A stretch of DNA of 64,000 nt from Costertonia aggregata. GTDB lineage: Bacteria > Bacteroidota > Bacteroidia > Flavobacteriales > Flavobacteriaceae. The stretch spans positions 1,275,501 to 1,339,500 of the forward strand of contig NZ_CP058595.1 of NCBI RefSeq assembly GCF_013402795.1, written 5' to 3'. Position numbers and translations under genes: made by a program. Numbering within the stretch: the first letter of the stretch is position 1; the number at the start of each line of letters is the position of its first letter. Below the pieces are notes generated by a model. The model had not been told where the DNA came from and searched no databases. It saw only the letters and a program-made list of their open reading frames with translations. Below, piece by piece: positions 1 through 8,401 of this stretch.

Positions 1-3000
1 GGGAAGAGAGTCTTGAGGGTACCTTATACCATTTTCCCATTCCCGTGTTCCTCTCATCACGTGATATGCCCAACGATAATCTCGATTTTGCTACAATAAG
101 TAACGACAAGGTTGCCTTTTTCACATTTAATAAGAATCATCTTGAGGAAACCAAGCTTAAGACCATATCGAACAATGGTATAGGATATTCCATCATTTAC
201 GATGGTCTGGACCCTACAGCTTTTGGGGGCACACTGTACAGTGAAGGCCAAAATCAGGTATACCCCTATGTGGATATAGCCCAAACACGGGGTTTCAAGG
301 TTGTTTCCGGTCTCGTAAGATCGGGAGCTGGTACAACGAACCTCCAAAAACTGTTCCAGTACCAAGGGGCGGTCGTGCATTCCGAAGGGCTTGGATTTAT
401 GGGCTTTACGGGACTGGCCCGCAGCAATTGGTACGACCCTTCTAAAGGCAATCCTATATTCAACATATCCAAGCATGACATTGCAAGAAGAGGGGCCGTC
501 ATACAGGCCTATTCCGTTCCCTACACGGTAAACTTCAACGAGGTCCCCTCCGATTATATCACCCGGAGCGATGCCCAATATGGGAGTTCCCTGGCCGCCA
601 ATAAGGTATTCAAGCTTTGGCAGACCTCAAATACCGTACAAAACAGGTTATTGGGCACTGCGGTCACCACCGGTTATATATATGACGCCTACAACAATCC
701 CACCCGTATCACTACCGATTACTCCGGGCAAGGCGGTAGTGTGGTGAACCTTACCTATACCAACAGCACGGGCGGTACGTATTTTATAGGCAGGCCCATA
801 AAACGAAAAGAGACCCATACCATAGCGGGCAACAACTTCAGTACTGAAGAAGAATATACCTATACCGGTTACCTACTGACCCGAAAACGCACCAAGGGCA
901 ATGGGACGGCCTTTGATGTGGAGGACTATACACACGATATCTTCGGAAACGTGATCACCAAGACCATTGCCCCCAACGGTACCGCCCCACGATCGGTAAG
1001 CTTTAAATATGATGCGTCCGGCCGTTATCTGATCAAAAGTACCGATGTGGAGGGGTTGGCCACCCATTTTGAATACAACACCGGCCCGGGTACCCTAAAA
1101 AAAGAAACGGATCCCTATGAAAACAGTGCGAAATATGGCTATGACGCCTGGTACCGATTGGTTCAAGTGACCGATTATCGGGGGAACAATGCGAATACCA
1201 CTTATGTAAGGTCCGGTTTTAATTATACCGTTACGGTATCGGCAGATGATGGCAACAGTACCATAAGCGAGTACGATGCCCTAAAGCGGATAATAAAAAA
1301 ACAACGGAAAAATGTTTTGGGCCAGTGGGTGGCCATAAGCTACGAATACGATGAACTGGACAGGCCCTACCGCCAGAGCGAACCCTATATCGGGACAGGG
1401 GCCACCCAGTGGAACAGCATCGAATACGACCTGTACGGAAGGGTCACGAACATGACGGAATATACCGGAAAGGTGACCACTTTTACCTATTCCGGCCTGT
1501 CCGTGACCGTGAACGACGGTATAAAGACCGTAACCACGACCAAAGATGCCATGGGCAATGTTACCCGCGTGACAGATCCTGGCGGCACCATTGACCATAC
1601 CTATTATGGCAACGGGGGACTCAAATCATCAACCTATAACGGTATCCGTATATCCATTGAACAGGATGGGTGGGGCCGTAGAACCAAATTGATAGACCCT
1701 TCCGCTGGCACCTACTCCTATGCCTACAACGGCTTTGGGGAAATGTTGAAAGAGACCACGCCCAAGGGCGAGACTCAATACGAGTACTCCGACGTGGGCA
1801 AACTGTCGAGGAAAACCGTGACCGGGGACGATACCGACATGGTCATGGACTATACCTATGACGGTACGGATAAGCTCTTGCGCACGATAAGGCTTACCAA
1901 TGCAGATGGCAACAATGGCACCACGGTCTACGCTTATGATGCATACAAACGGTTGGCGTATGCCCGTGAAAGCAACACCTATGCCCAGTTTACCAAATGG
2001 TATGCCTACGACGGCCATGGCCGGATAGCGACCGAACAGAGCGAAGCTAGGCTATTGAGCAACAACAAGAGTACGGGCATCAAGGTAAAAAACACCTATG
2101 CCCATGGGCAATTAAAAAGGATAAACGACCATAACAGTGGTGAGGAACTTTGGAACATAACTGGCCTAAACGCATGGGGGCAGGTCACAGCATCGACCAT
2201 GGGCGATGGGCAACAGCGTACCAATACCTATGACAACCATGGCTACCTTACCCAAATGCTGTCCCAAAAGAACGTAAACGCCACTGCGACCGATGTCATG
2301 AGACTGTCCTTTGATTTCGATGCCCGTAGGGGCATCCTCAACTCACGTACCAACAGTCTTTTCGGTTGGAACGAAAGTTTTGGCTACGACGGTCAGGACA
2401 GGCTAACGGGCTTTACGGACAATAACGGCGAGCATTCGCAGAGCTATGATACCAAAGGGCGTATTGATACCATGAGCCAATTGGGCACCTTTAGCTATGC
2501 CAGCACGAGTTTTCAACAAACGGGCGTGGAGCTCAATGCAGCCGGTCGATCACATTACGCCGATTATGCCGAAAGGCATATCGGCTACAACGCCTTTAAG
2601 AGCCCGGTAGAGATACACGAACAGGGAAAAGGCCGCTATGGCTTTATGTACAATGCCGATATGGGCCGTGCGCATATGTTCTACGGGGATACCCAGGCCG
2701 ATAAACTGGAACGGCCCTACCGACGGCATTATTCGGCCGACGGCGGAATGGAGATCACGTGGGAGAAGGCCACGGGGAAGACCACCTTTGTGATCTATGT
2801 GGGCGGGGATGCCTATAGCGCACCCGCTATGCGCCATTCGGAGCAGGGGGTCACGAACAGCGACCATTACTTGTACCTGCACCGGGACTATCTAGGCAGT
2901 ATCCTAGCCATTACCTACGGTAACGGCAACATTAAGGAGAAACGGCATTTTGATGCCTGGGGCAATATGGTGCACTTGACCGACGGTCAGGACAGGGCCC

Positions 3001-4139
3001 TGGATGCGAACCTGGCTTTTCACCGGGGCTATACCGGGCACGAACACCTGCACGATGTAGGCCTCGTACACATGAACGGCCGCTTGTACGACCCGGCTTT
3101 GCACCGCTTTCTGATGCCTGACAACTACGTACAGAACCCCCATAGCACGTTGAGCTATAACCGTTATGGCTATGTGTGGAACAATCCCCTGATGTATACA
3201 GATCCCAGTGGTGAATTTGCTGAAACAGCTGGATTGCTATATTGGACCGGTGCCGCTGTCGTAAGTTCAATTGCAAGTTCATGGGAGACCATAAGATCAT
3301 GGGACTGGAAGAGCTTTGGTGACGATATTGCCAGACCGTTCAGGGAGGCCGGGCGATGGGTACGCAGGCTGTTCGGCGACAAGGGCAGCCCCGGTCCCAC
3401 CCAGTTCGCCAACGAACTTACCGTCTCCTCGGGCCCCAGCGGGGCAAGGGGATCCGGGATTTCGAGCTCGCTTGCCAATGGCAATAGTGCATTGGGACTT
3501 TTGTGGAATGGGTTTTCCCGTGGTTTCACAGATAAATTTGCCGGCTTCAAGGCACTCTTCAACGATCCGGGAATGTTATTCCAGACCCCCACCATAGAAC
3601 AGGCCTTTATGTCCTCTTTGGAAAATATGCCCTTCACAAGGCCATTGCTCATGGGGGCCAAAACCATTATGGCATCCATACAAGGAAATGTGGAGGGAAT
3701 GGGCTATATTTACGGTGGGGAAGCGGGGAAACTGACCATCGACGGGGTCTCGGCCCTTCCGGGAGTAGGGATATTGAAAGGGTTTCGTGGGCTAAGAGTG
3801 TTTAACAATGCTAGCAAGTCAAGCACGAACCTGGCGAGAACTTTAGGAGTTCAAGGAGAGAGGGCAGTTGGTACGCTTGGTTCAAAAACGAGAATACCAT
3901 CATTAACAGGAACAGCAAAGTATAGAATACCAGATGGTTTATCAAGAACAACTTTGACGGAGGTTAAAAATGTGAAAAGCCTAAATTTGACAAGACAATT
4001 AAAGGATTTTCATTTATATTCTACTCAAAGAGGATTACAATTTAATCTTTATGCAAGACCAAACACAACTTTCTCTGCTCCTTTGCAAAATCTAATCAAT
4101 CAAGGAAGTATCAATGTTTATACTATACCAGGTTTATAA
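1..4139 (+). CDS. RHS repeat-associated core protein with nuclease tip (5' end outside window)
   Basis: Large cell-surface or secreted polymorphic toxin. The frame is open from the first codons of the window, so the GTG at 45 is not the true start and the N-terminus is missing. Many YD-type repeats (for example 'YDAYNNPTRITTDYSG') build the RHS/YD shell. The core ends with 'GRLYDPALHRFLMPDNYVQ' and 'NRYGYVWNNPLMYTDPSGE' near residues 1010-1060, counted from 45. A variable tip of about 100 residues follows 'GLRVFNNA'. It carries 'GERAVG', 'YRIPD' and 'TEVKN', a pattern matching PD-(D/E)XK restriction-endonuclease-fold toxins (the Tox-REase-7 type is my best family match). Base composition drops sharply at about 3830, where the tip starts, as expected for exchangeable tips. 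The HEAT-repeat gene 11 bp downstream is the probable immunity gene. RHS identity is certain; the nuclease assignment is inferred from motifs. Confidence 0.93.
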   Translation, partial: EESLEGTLYHFPIPVFLSSRDMPNDNLDFATISNDKVAFFTFNKNHLEETKLKTISNNGIGYSIIYDGLDPTAFGGTLYSEGQNQVYPYVDIAQTRGFKVVSGLVRSGAGTTNLQKLFQYQGAVVHSEGLGFMGFTGLARSNWYDPSKGNPIFNISKHDIARRGAVIQAYSVPYTVNFNEVPSDYITRSDAQYGSSLAANKVFKLWQTSNTVQNRLLGTAVTTGYIYDAYNNPTRITTDYSGQGGSVVNLTYTNSTGGTYFIGRPIKRKETHTIAGNNFSTEEEYTYTGYLLTRKRTKGNGTAFDVEDYTHDIFGNVITKTIAPNGTAPRSVSFKYDASGRYLIKSTDVEGLATHFEYNTGPGTLKKETDPYENSAKYGYDAWYRLVQVTDYRGNNANTTYVRSGFNYTVTVSADDGNSTISEYDALKRIIKKQRKNVLGQWVAISYEYDELDRPYRQSEPYIGTGATQWNSIEYDLYGRVTNMTEYTGKVTTFTYSGLSVTVNDGIKTVTTTKDAMGNVTRVTDPGGTIDHTYYGNGGLKSSTYNGIRISIEQDGWGRRTKLIDPSAGTYSYAYNGFGEMLKETTPKGETQYEYSDVGKLSRKTVTGDDTDMVMDYTYDGTDKLLRTIRLTNADGNNGTTVYAYDAYKRLAYARESNTYAQFTKWYAYDGHGRIATEQSEARLLSNNKSTGIKVKNTYAHGQLKRINDHNSGEELWNITGLNAWGQVTASTMGDGQQRTNTYDNHGYLTQMLSQKNVNATATDVMRLSFDFDARRGILNSRTNSLFGWNESFGYDGQDRLTGFTDNNGEHSQSYDTKGRIDTMSQLGTFSYASTSFQQTGVELNAAGRSHYADYAERHIGYNAFKSPVEIHEQGKGRYGFMYNADMGRAHMFYGDTQADKLERPYRRHYSADGGMEITWEKATGKTTFVIYVGGDAYSAPAMRHSEQGVTNSDHYLYLHRDYLGSILAITYGNGNIKEKRHFDAWGNMVHLTDGQDRALDANLAFHRGYTGHEHLHDVGLVHMNGRLYDPALHRFLMPDNYVQNPHSTLSYNRYGYVWNNPLMYTDPSGEFAETAGLLYWTGAAVVSSIASSWETIRSWDWKSFGDDIARPFREAGRWVRRLFGDKGSPGPTQFANELTVSSGPSGARGSGISSSLANGNSALGLLWNGFSRGFTDKFAGFKALFNDPGMLFQTPTIEQAFMSSLENMPFTRPLLMGAKTIMASIQGNVEGMGYIYGGEAGKLTIDGVSALPGVGILKGFRGLRVFNNASKSSTNLARTLGVQGERAVGTLGSKTRIPSLTGTAKYRIPDGLSRTTLTEVKNVKSLNLTRQLKDFHLYSTQRGLQFNLYARPNTTFSAPLQNLINQGSINVYTIPGL

Positions 4140-4150
4140 TTTGTAAACAA

Positions 4151-4723
4151 ATGGAAGAAAGTAATAAAATAATTGAAGCATTAAGTAAAGTAGGAATTTC
4201 TATTGAGGATATTTATGATTTGGTTGAATCAAATAAACCATATCCTGAAGCTATACCTGTACTAGTGAAATTGCTAAAGAAAGGAATAACAAATACAGGA
4301 GATAGAGAAGGTGTAATAAGGGCATTGGCGTTACCAGAAGCTAAAGGGGAAATAGGTTCACTTTTAATAGACGAGTTTTATAAAATCCCAAGCGATAATA
4401 TGCTGCTTAGATGGACAGTCGGAAATACAATGGAAGTTGTAATTTCTGAGAATGATGTTGATGCAGTTATTAAAATTATTGCCGACAAATCAAACGGAAT
4501 GTCCCGACAAATGTTTGCTTTAGCTTTAGGTAATGTTCCTTCGGAAAAAAGTGAAGATGCTTTGATACAAATATTAGATGATGATGAAATAGCACCACAT
4601 GCATTAGAGGCATTGGGGAGGTTAAAGTCTAAAAAAGCACGAGATAAAATATCTGAACTTACAAAGCACCCCAAATCATTAGTGAAGAAAGAAGCCAAAA
4701 AGGCTTTAAGAAAAATAGGTTAA
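4151..4723 (+). CDS. HEAT-repeat protein, probable immunity protein for the RHS nuclease tip
   Basis: A 190-residue, all-helical, cytoplasmic-looking protein without a signal peptide. Repeated helix pairs such as 'AIPVLVKLLKKG', 'ALALPEAKGEIGSLLIDEF' and 'HALEALGRLKSKKARDKISEL' are HEAT-like. It starts 11 bp after the RHS stop, the usual place for an immunity gene. HEAT-type immunity proteins are known in polymorphic toxin loci, including beside REase-fold tips. The gene is AT-rich like the tip and unlike the RHS core, consistent with tip and immunity moving as one cassette. Immunity function rests on position and family precedent; the HEAT fold is well supported. Confidence 0.8.
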   Translation: MEESNKIIEALSKVGISIEDIYDLVESNKPYPEAIPVLVKLLKKGITNTGDREGVIRALALPEAKGEIGSLLIDEFYKIPSDNMLLRWTVGNTMEVVISENDVDAVIKIIADKSNGMSRQMFALALGNVPSEKSEDALIQILDDDEIAPHALEALGRLKSKKARDKISELTKHPKSLVKKEAKKALRKIG

Positions 4724-4732
4724 AATTAAAAG

Positions 4733-4823
4733 CTGACCATCGTCTGGACCTAGGCCCTTCCGGGAGTAGGGATACTGAAAGGGTTCCGTGGGCTGAGAGT
4801 GTTTAACAATGCCGCTAAGGGGA
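4733..4823 (+). repeat. Duplicated RHS core-to-tip junction
   Basis: This segment repeats 3732-3822 of the upstream RHS gene with only scattered differences. Both read Leu-Pro-Gly-Val-Gly-Ile-Leu-Lys-Gly-Phe-Arg-Gly-Leu-Arg-Val-Phe-Asn-Asn-Ala. In the copy the codon matching TCG before GCC-CTT is TAG (4751-4753), so the copy cannot be read from further upstream. The repeat marks the left edge of a displaced tip cassette and supplies homology for exchange with the resident tip. Confidence 0.88.
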
Positions 4824-5128
4824 GTACGAAAGGTGGATTGAATCTTTTTAAATGGGGTGAGAAAACAACTACTACGACTAAGGGTTGGAGGCAAGGTGAT
4901 TACATGCTAAATCTCCCAAATAGAGGGACACCTAAGCTAAATTGGAAACAAAACGCAGGGTATTTAAGACAGGAGATGAGAAAAGGTAATCCAATTTATG
5001 ACTCGTTTCGTTATCCAAATGGACAACAAATTCCAACAGGTGGTTTTTTAAATGCTGAAAGGTATCTATTGGAAAGTAGAGGTTGGAGATATAACCCTGC
5101 AACAGGTGCATATCACCCCACATTTTAA
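4754..5128 (+). CDS. Displaced (orphan) RHS C-terminal toxin tip 2
   Basis: The frame is open from 4754, just after the TAG at 4751. It first encodes RHS core residues ('ALPGVGILKGFRGL' then 'VFNNAAKGS') and then a different tip with 'GWRQGDYMLNLPNRG', 'NWKQNAGYLRQEM' and a C-terminus 'ERYLLESRGWRYNPATGAYH'. This end looks like tips I associate with RHS/polymorphic toxins, but I cannot name its activity. The only start-like codon is GTG at 4799, inside the junction, and I see no promoter, so it may be silent until recombined onto the RHS gene. It lacks any delivery domain. The gene at 5145 is its probable immunity partner. Confidence 0.68.
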   Translation, partial: ALPGVGILKGFRGLRVFNNAAKGSTKGGLNLFKWGEKTTTTTKGWRQGDYMLNLPNRGTPKLNWKQNAGYLRQEMRKGNPIYDSFRYPNGQQIPTGGFLNAERYLLESRGWRYNPATGAYHPTF

Positions 5129-5144
5129 TTTTAATCTAAATCGT

Positions 5145-5696
5145 ATGAATTTTAATATAATAATCAAAGAGATACTTGGTTCCGTTTTAAACCTATTCGG
5201 ATTTACTTTGAAAGAAGAATCAAAAGGTATTATTGAATATGATCATGAAAAAATGTCAATTTCTTTTTCCTATGATTTCAATAGATCTTTTGAAGTAGTA
5301 GCTAATTTTCTTTTTAAGGCAAATAATAAATCTTATAAGTTTGGCGAGTTAAAAGAATTTCTAATTAAAGAGAATAATCGGTTTACCACAATCCAAATTT
5401 TAGAAGATGATAAACTAAAAACTTGGGCTAAAGAATTGAAAATATTTCTTCAAAATCATCTGGATTTCATCATTAAAAATCATGCTAAAGTTTGTTTTGA
5501 ATTGGATGTTATCAGAAAACAAAACGTACTTGAGTATAATAATGAAAGAGATGAAAGATACTTTAAAGAAGATGTTGATAGACTTTGGAAGGATAAAGAT
5601 TATATGAAGTTAACTAAACTTATTGAAAATTATAAAGGTAATTTAGATAGTTCATTAAAAAAGAAATATGAATATGCTATTAAAAGACTAAGTTAA
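5145..5696 (+). CDS. Hypothetical protein, candidate immunity for tip 2
   Basis: A 183-residue soluble protein starting 'MNFNIIIKEILGSVLNLFGF'. The ATG at 5145 lies 16 bp after the stop of tip 2. The frame is open further upstream to 5052, but that part overlaps the tip and is unlikely to be translated. The protein is Lys/Glu/Asn-rich and ends in a charged helical region ('RYFKEDVDRLWKDKDYMKL'). I do not recognise a family. Position directly behind a tip and low GC argue for an immunity role. Confidence 0.62.
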   Translation: MNFNIIIKEILGSVLNLFGFTLKEESKGIIEYDHEKMSISFSYDFNRSFEVVANFLFKANNKSYKFGELKEFLIKENNRFTTIQILEDDKLKTWAKELKIFLQNHLDFIIKNHAKVCFELDVIRKQNVLEYNNERDERYFKEDVDRLWKDKDYMKLTKLIENYKGNLDSSLKKKYEYAIKRLS

Positions 5697-5701
5697 GTGT
5701 A

Positions 5702-6025
5702 AGGGATGCCGCTAGGACGGGGACTCGTGCTTTTTGGTCTGGAGGAAATGTTACAAAAAATACTGCTGCAGGCTTTGCTAAATCCAACGGTATGAAGACT
5801 CTAGAGATGACAACAAGAGGTCAGATCATGAATACGTTAAATCCTGTTTTACCTCGTTCAGTATCAAATCCAATTTGGAGAAGACTTTCCACAAATTTTG
5901 CAAAAGGGGCTAAAGGAGAAGCTCATTTCTTCACTACACCAGCAGGTCCACGTCCAGAAAGTATTTGGCTAAATCTTGAGAAACCGATTTTGCAACAAAA
6001 TGGGGTTCGAATTATTACTCACTGA
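5702..6025 (+). CDS. Displaced RHS C-terminal toxin tip 3
   Basis: Read in the frame of the ATG at 5792, the segment begins with a degenerate junction ('RDAARTGTRAFWSGG') and continues 'GFAKSNGMKTLEMTTRGQI' to a C-terminus 'NLEKPILQQNGVRIITH'. The FWSG...TLEMT...IxxxEKPxL layout is one I recognise from RHS tips, although I cannot name the reaction. There is no convincing start for the whole module: ATG 5792 would lose the junction and FWSGG part. It is therefore probably an archived cassette, not a free-standing gene. The next gene, at 6040, is its likely immunity partner. Confidence 0.65.
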   Translation, partial: RDAARTGTRAFWSGGNVTKNTAAGFAKSNGMKTLEMTTRGQIMNTLNPVLPRSVSNPIWRRLSTNFAKGAKGEAHFFTTPAGPRPESIWLNLEKPILQQNGVRIITH

Positions 6026-6039
6026 TAAACTAGAACACT

Positions 6040-6390
6040 ATGAATATTTATAAAAATTTGTTTTCTGCAAAATCAATGAAGGGTAAAATACTTAGAATAA
6101 AGGATGATATAGAAAAGCGAATTAAACCGATCTGTGAAGAGAAGTTTTGGGTTGAATGGTATGGGGCTTATGATATAGATCCCAAGAATTTGGTCTTTTG
6201 GGTTTGTGTACAAACTGATGAAACAAAGGAAAGACTTAAGTCTAATTCTGATTTGATGAACAATATTAGGCTTCTACTTGATAAATATGATTATTCTGAG
6301 CAAGCAAGAAAACATGTATATATCGGTTTCGAATCTCAGGAAACTGTAGATAGAGAATCAGATGGTGATTGGTACTTACATTTCAAATAA
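6040..6390 (+). CDS. Hypothetical protein, candidate immunity for tip 3
   Basis: A 116-residue, charged, soluble protein ('MNIYKNLFSAKSMKGKIL' ... 'ESDGDWYLHFK') starting 14 bp after the tip 3 stop. It has no signal peptide and no motif I can assign to a named family. A central 'FWVEWYGAYDIDPKNLVFWV' stretch suggests a small alpha/beta fold. Its immunity role is inferred only from its place immediately behind a toxin tip. Confidence 0.6.
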   Translation: MNIYKNLFSAKSMKGKILRIKDDIEKRIKPICEEKFWVEWYGAYDIDPKNLVFWVCVQTDETKERLKSNSDLMNNIRLLLDKYDYSEQARKHVYIGFESQETVDRESDGDWYLHFK

Positions 6391-6402
6391 GTAAGTGATT
6401 TT

Positions 6403-6978
6403 ATGGTGTCATTGATTTGTATATTAACAAGAATTCTTAAAAGACAAGTCTTTGTTACTCTTTGTCTTGTTTTTCAAGTCAGCATCATATCTTCTGTATG
6501 TGCGAACCCAATTGGTTTAGGGTTTAACCCTCACAGCCCTATTTCAGAAATCTATACCTATGACGAAATTGAAAGTTTGGTTTCAGCAGAAGTTGGGTTA
6601 AGACGAGTACTTTCAAAAAATCAGGTAGGGTCTAACTGTGAAGATTTACTATCTGTTGAAGGGAGTGCCGCTAGGGGGAGTAACTTCCTGAAGGGAGGCA
6701 AGATATTCTCTCAATTCAAGTCTTCGTATTGGTCAAGGCGTATAAAGCCTACATTAGACCCAATCATTAACCCTAAGACGGGTCAAGTTTGGAAACAGTA
6801 TACAGAACTTCATTACAGGTTTATCCCTCAAAGGGCTAAATGGGCTCCGAATTGGTTAAAGAATAATAGGTTGAATCTTACTCCTGCAACTAGTTTACGA
6901 CATGCTCAAATGAATCCCTATCGAGCTAGGTTCGCTCCGAAATGGGTAAAAGAAATGTATAATCTAAAATGGAAATAG
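6403..6978 (+). CDS. RHS toxin tip 4 fused to a signal-peptide-like N-terminus
   Basis: A 191-residue ORF with a real ATG. Residues 1-34 form a basic then hydrophobic segment ending 'SSVCA', a plausible Sec signal. Residues 35-85 ('NPIGLGFNPHSPISEIYTYD') are unassigned. Near residue 88 the RHS-type junction appears ('EGSAARGSNFLKGG', from GCCGCTAGG at 6667). The rest is a basic tip rich in Arg/Trp ('YWSRRIKPTLDP', 'RHAQMNPYRARFAPKWV'). Other displaced tips here lack their own start or export signal, so this one could act as an independent exported effector. It could also be an accidental in-frame fusion. It abuts 6979 with no gap. Confidence 0.6.
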   Translation: MVSLICILTRILKRQVFVTLCLVFQVSIISSVCANPIGLGFNPHSPISEIYTYDEIESLVSAEVGLRRVLSKNQVGSNCEDLLSVEGSAARGSNFLKGGKIFSQFKSSYWSRRIKPTLDPIINPKTGQVWKQYTELHYRFIPQRAKWAPNWLKNNRLNLTPATSLRHAQMNPYRARFAPKWVKEMYNLKWK

Positions 6979-7670
6979 ATGTTTAACCTGTTTAGAAAGA
7001 AAAAGCTCATTAACGAGAAAGATTATGAATTTTTGAGAGCATTAGTTGAAGCTCTTCCAAAGAATTATTCTTATTTGGTTAGCCAAGTTTCCGAAGAGTT
7101 TATTTTGGATAAAAAGGTTAATCAGCTTGGAGACAAAGGAACTTATACGCTGAGTTTAAATGCGGAACTGGAAACCAAATATTCAGACAAGTCTTTCCCT
7201 CAGTTGTTTATAGTGAAAGATGTTGGCGTTTGGAATGAGGTTAAGGGTTCTTTTGAACAATAGAGCTACATATTCTTGAGGGAATGTTAGCGGGTTTTAG
7301 AGTGAATGCAAAATACTCAGAATTAGATTTTGAAAAAATTGATACTTCAAAAATCAAAGAGAAGCATTTTAAAAACGAAGAAAAAGAGTTTTTGAAAACC
7401 CTAATTGGCAAAGTTTCTAAGGATATTCTTTCTCAATTAGATATTAAATCAACATTTAAGATTGAGTTAGAAGATGGAGATTTTTACGTGCTTAAAGACT
7501 TGGAAGATGGAAACTATCTTTCAATGAATGAAAAGGGCTCTGTTTATGGTATGATACATGACCCATATGAAGTAGAGAAACTCTTCGACACCAAAGAGTC
7601 CTTTTTTGAAGCTCTGAAATCTGGTGAGTTTAGTATTTCAAAATATCGTGAAAGTAAGTTTTCTGTTTAA
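6979..7670 (+). pseudogene. Candidate immunity gene for tip 4, split by a one-base deletion
   Basis: Two short frames lie end to end: 6979-7263 (94 residues, 'MFNLFRKKKLINEKDYEFL' ... 'VKGSFEQ') and 7284-7670 (128 residues). The second frame is open upstream to 7257 and reads Ile-Glu-Leu-His-Ile-Leu-Glu-Gly directly before its first Met. Adding one A in the run at about 7259 joins ...SFEQ to IELHILEGMLAGF in a single protein of about 222 residues. The two halves have matching composition, and the first starts at the base after the tip 4 stop. I read this as one immunity gene broken by a -1 deletion, or as a sequencing error. No family is recognised. Confidence 0.6.
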
Positions 7671-7842
7671 ACCATGGGATTTAATAATGTTAATACATCA
7701 TAACAATTATTTTACATGGGATATGTATAGTAATCCAATAGAATAGAAAGGTGACTAAAACCGACCTCTTACCCTAAAGAAAGACTGTTTAATTGTAGAA
7801 TAATAATCTTAATTTAATATCAAAATTTCAAATCAGAGTAAA

Positions 7843-7995
7843 GTGAGTAAGTATGCAATATTTATTGATTTTTTTGAAATCGGTTATTGGTTGGGGAGCC
7901 TTGCTGCAATTTTACTGCTCTTGTTATTCATTGTGCTGATGATTAAAATTGTAATCCGCTTGATTAGGTTCTTTCGCAAGAGACAATCGAATTAA
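7843..7995 (+). CDS. Possible 50-residue single-pass membrane protein
   Basis: A GTG-initiated frame encodes 'MSKYAIFIDFFEIGYWL', then an uninterrupted hydrophobic stretch of about 25 residues and a basic tail ('RLIRFFRKRQSN'). The positive-inside layout is that of a real small membrane protein and is unlikely to be random. It lies in an otherwise empty stretch (7671-8059) between a broken immunity gene and the next tip, and its end overlaps the upstream part of the tip 5 frame. No family is recognised and there is no ribosome-binding evidence, so it remains tentative. Confidence 0.4.
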   Translation: MSKYAIFIDFFEIGYWLGSLAAILLLLLFIVLMIKIVIRLIRFFRKRQSN

Positions 7996-8401
7996 ACACT
8001 TTACACTACAAGTAGCAAAAAAGCAAATTAATTACCCTATTTGGAAATTCAAGAACAGCGTGGCCATTGGAGGTCCCCAATCTAAAGTGGACGCTTTTGC
8101 AAAAGATTTTAATTCGGAAACCATTACAAAAAGCAATAGATTTGACGTATGGCCAGATGAGTTAAAACCATATTTGGGCCAAGATAACATAAACCCAAAA
8201 GCGCTGAATTTTAACCAAAAATGGATAAACGGTGTAATTGATTCCAACTTGCCAATTTATAACTTGGGAAGAAGTCAAGGATACAGTCCATTTTATAACG
8301 GCATAGAAATGAATACGATTATTAATAGAAATTACTTTAATACTATACAGGTAAAAAGCCATGGGTTTTATAAAAATAATTTTAGAGTTACTATATGGTA
8401 G
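7964..8401 (+). CDS. Displaced RHS C-terminal toxin tip 5
   Basis: The frame opens at 7964. The first conventional start is GTG 8060 ('MAIGGPQSKVDAFAKDF'), but coding character extends upstream ('QVAKKQINYPIWKFKNS'). The C-terminal part reads 'ALNFNQKWINGVIDSNLPIY', then Asn-Leu-Gly and 'SPFYNGIEM'. This W-I...I-x-D/N-I/L-G...S-P-F-Y pattern is common at the end of RHS tips. The same pattern recurs in the remnant at 10031-10228, so the two are homologous. It has no delivery domain and no good start, so it is probably an archived cassette. Its stop overlaps the ATG of the next gene by 7 bp. Confidence 0.62.
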   Translation, partial: LGSFARDNRIKHFTLQVAKKQINYPIWKFKNSVAIGGPQSKVDAFAKDFNSETITKSNRFDVWPDELKPYLGQDNINPKALNFNQKWINGVIDSNLPIYNLGRSQGYSPFYNGIEMNTIINRNYFNTIQVKSHGFYKNNFRVTIW

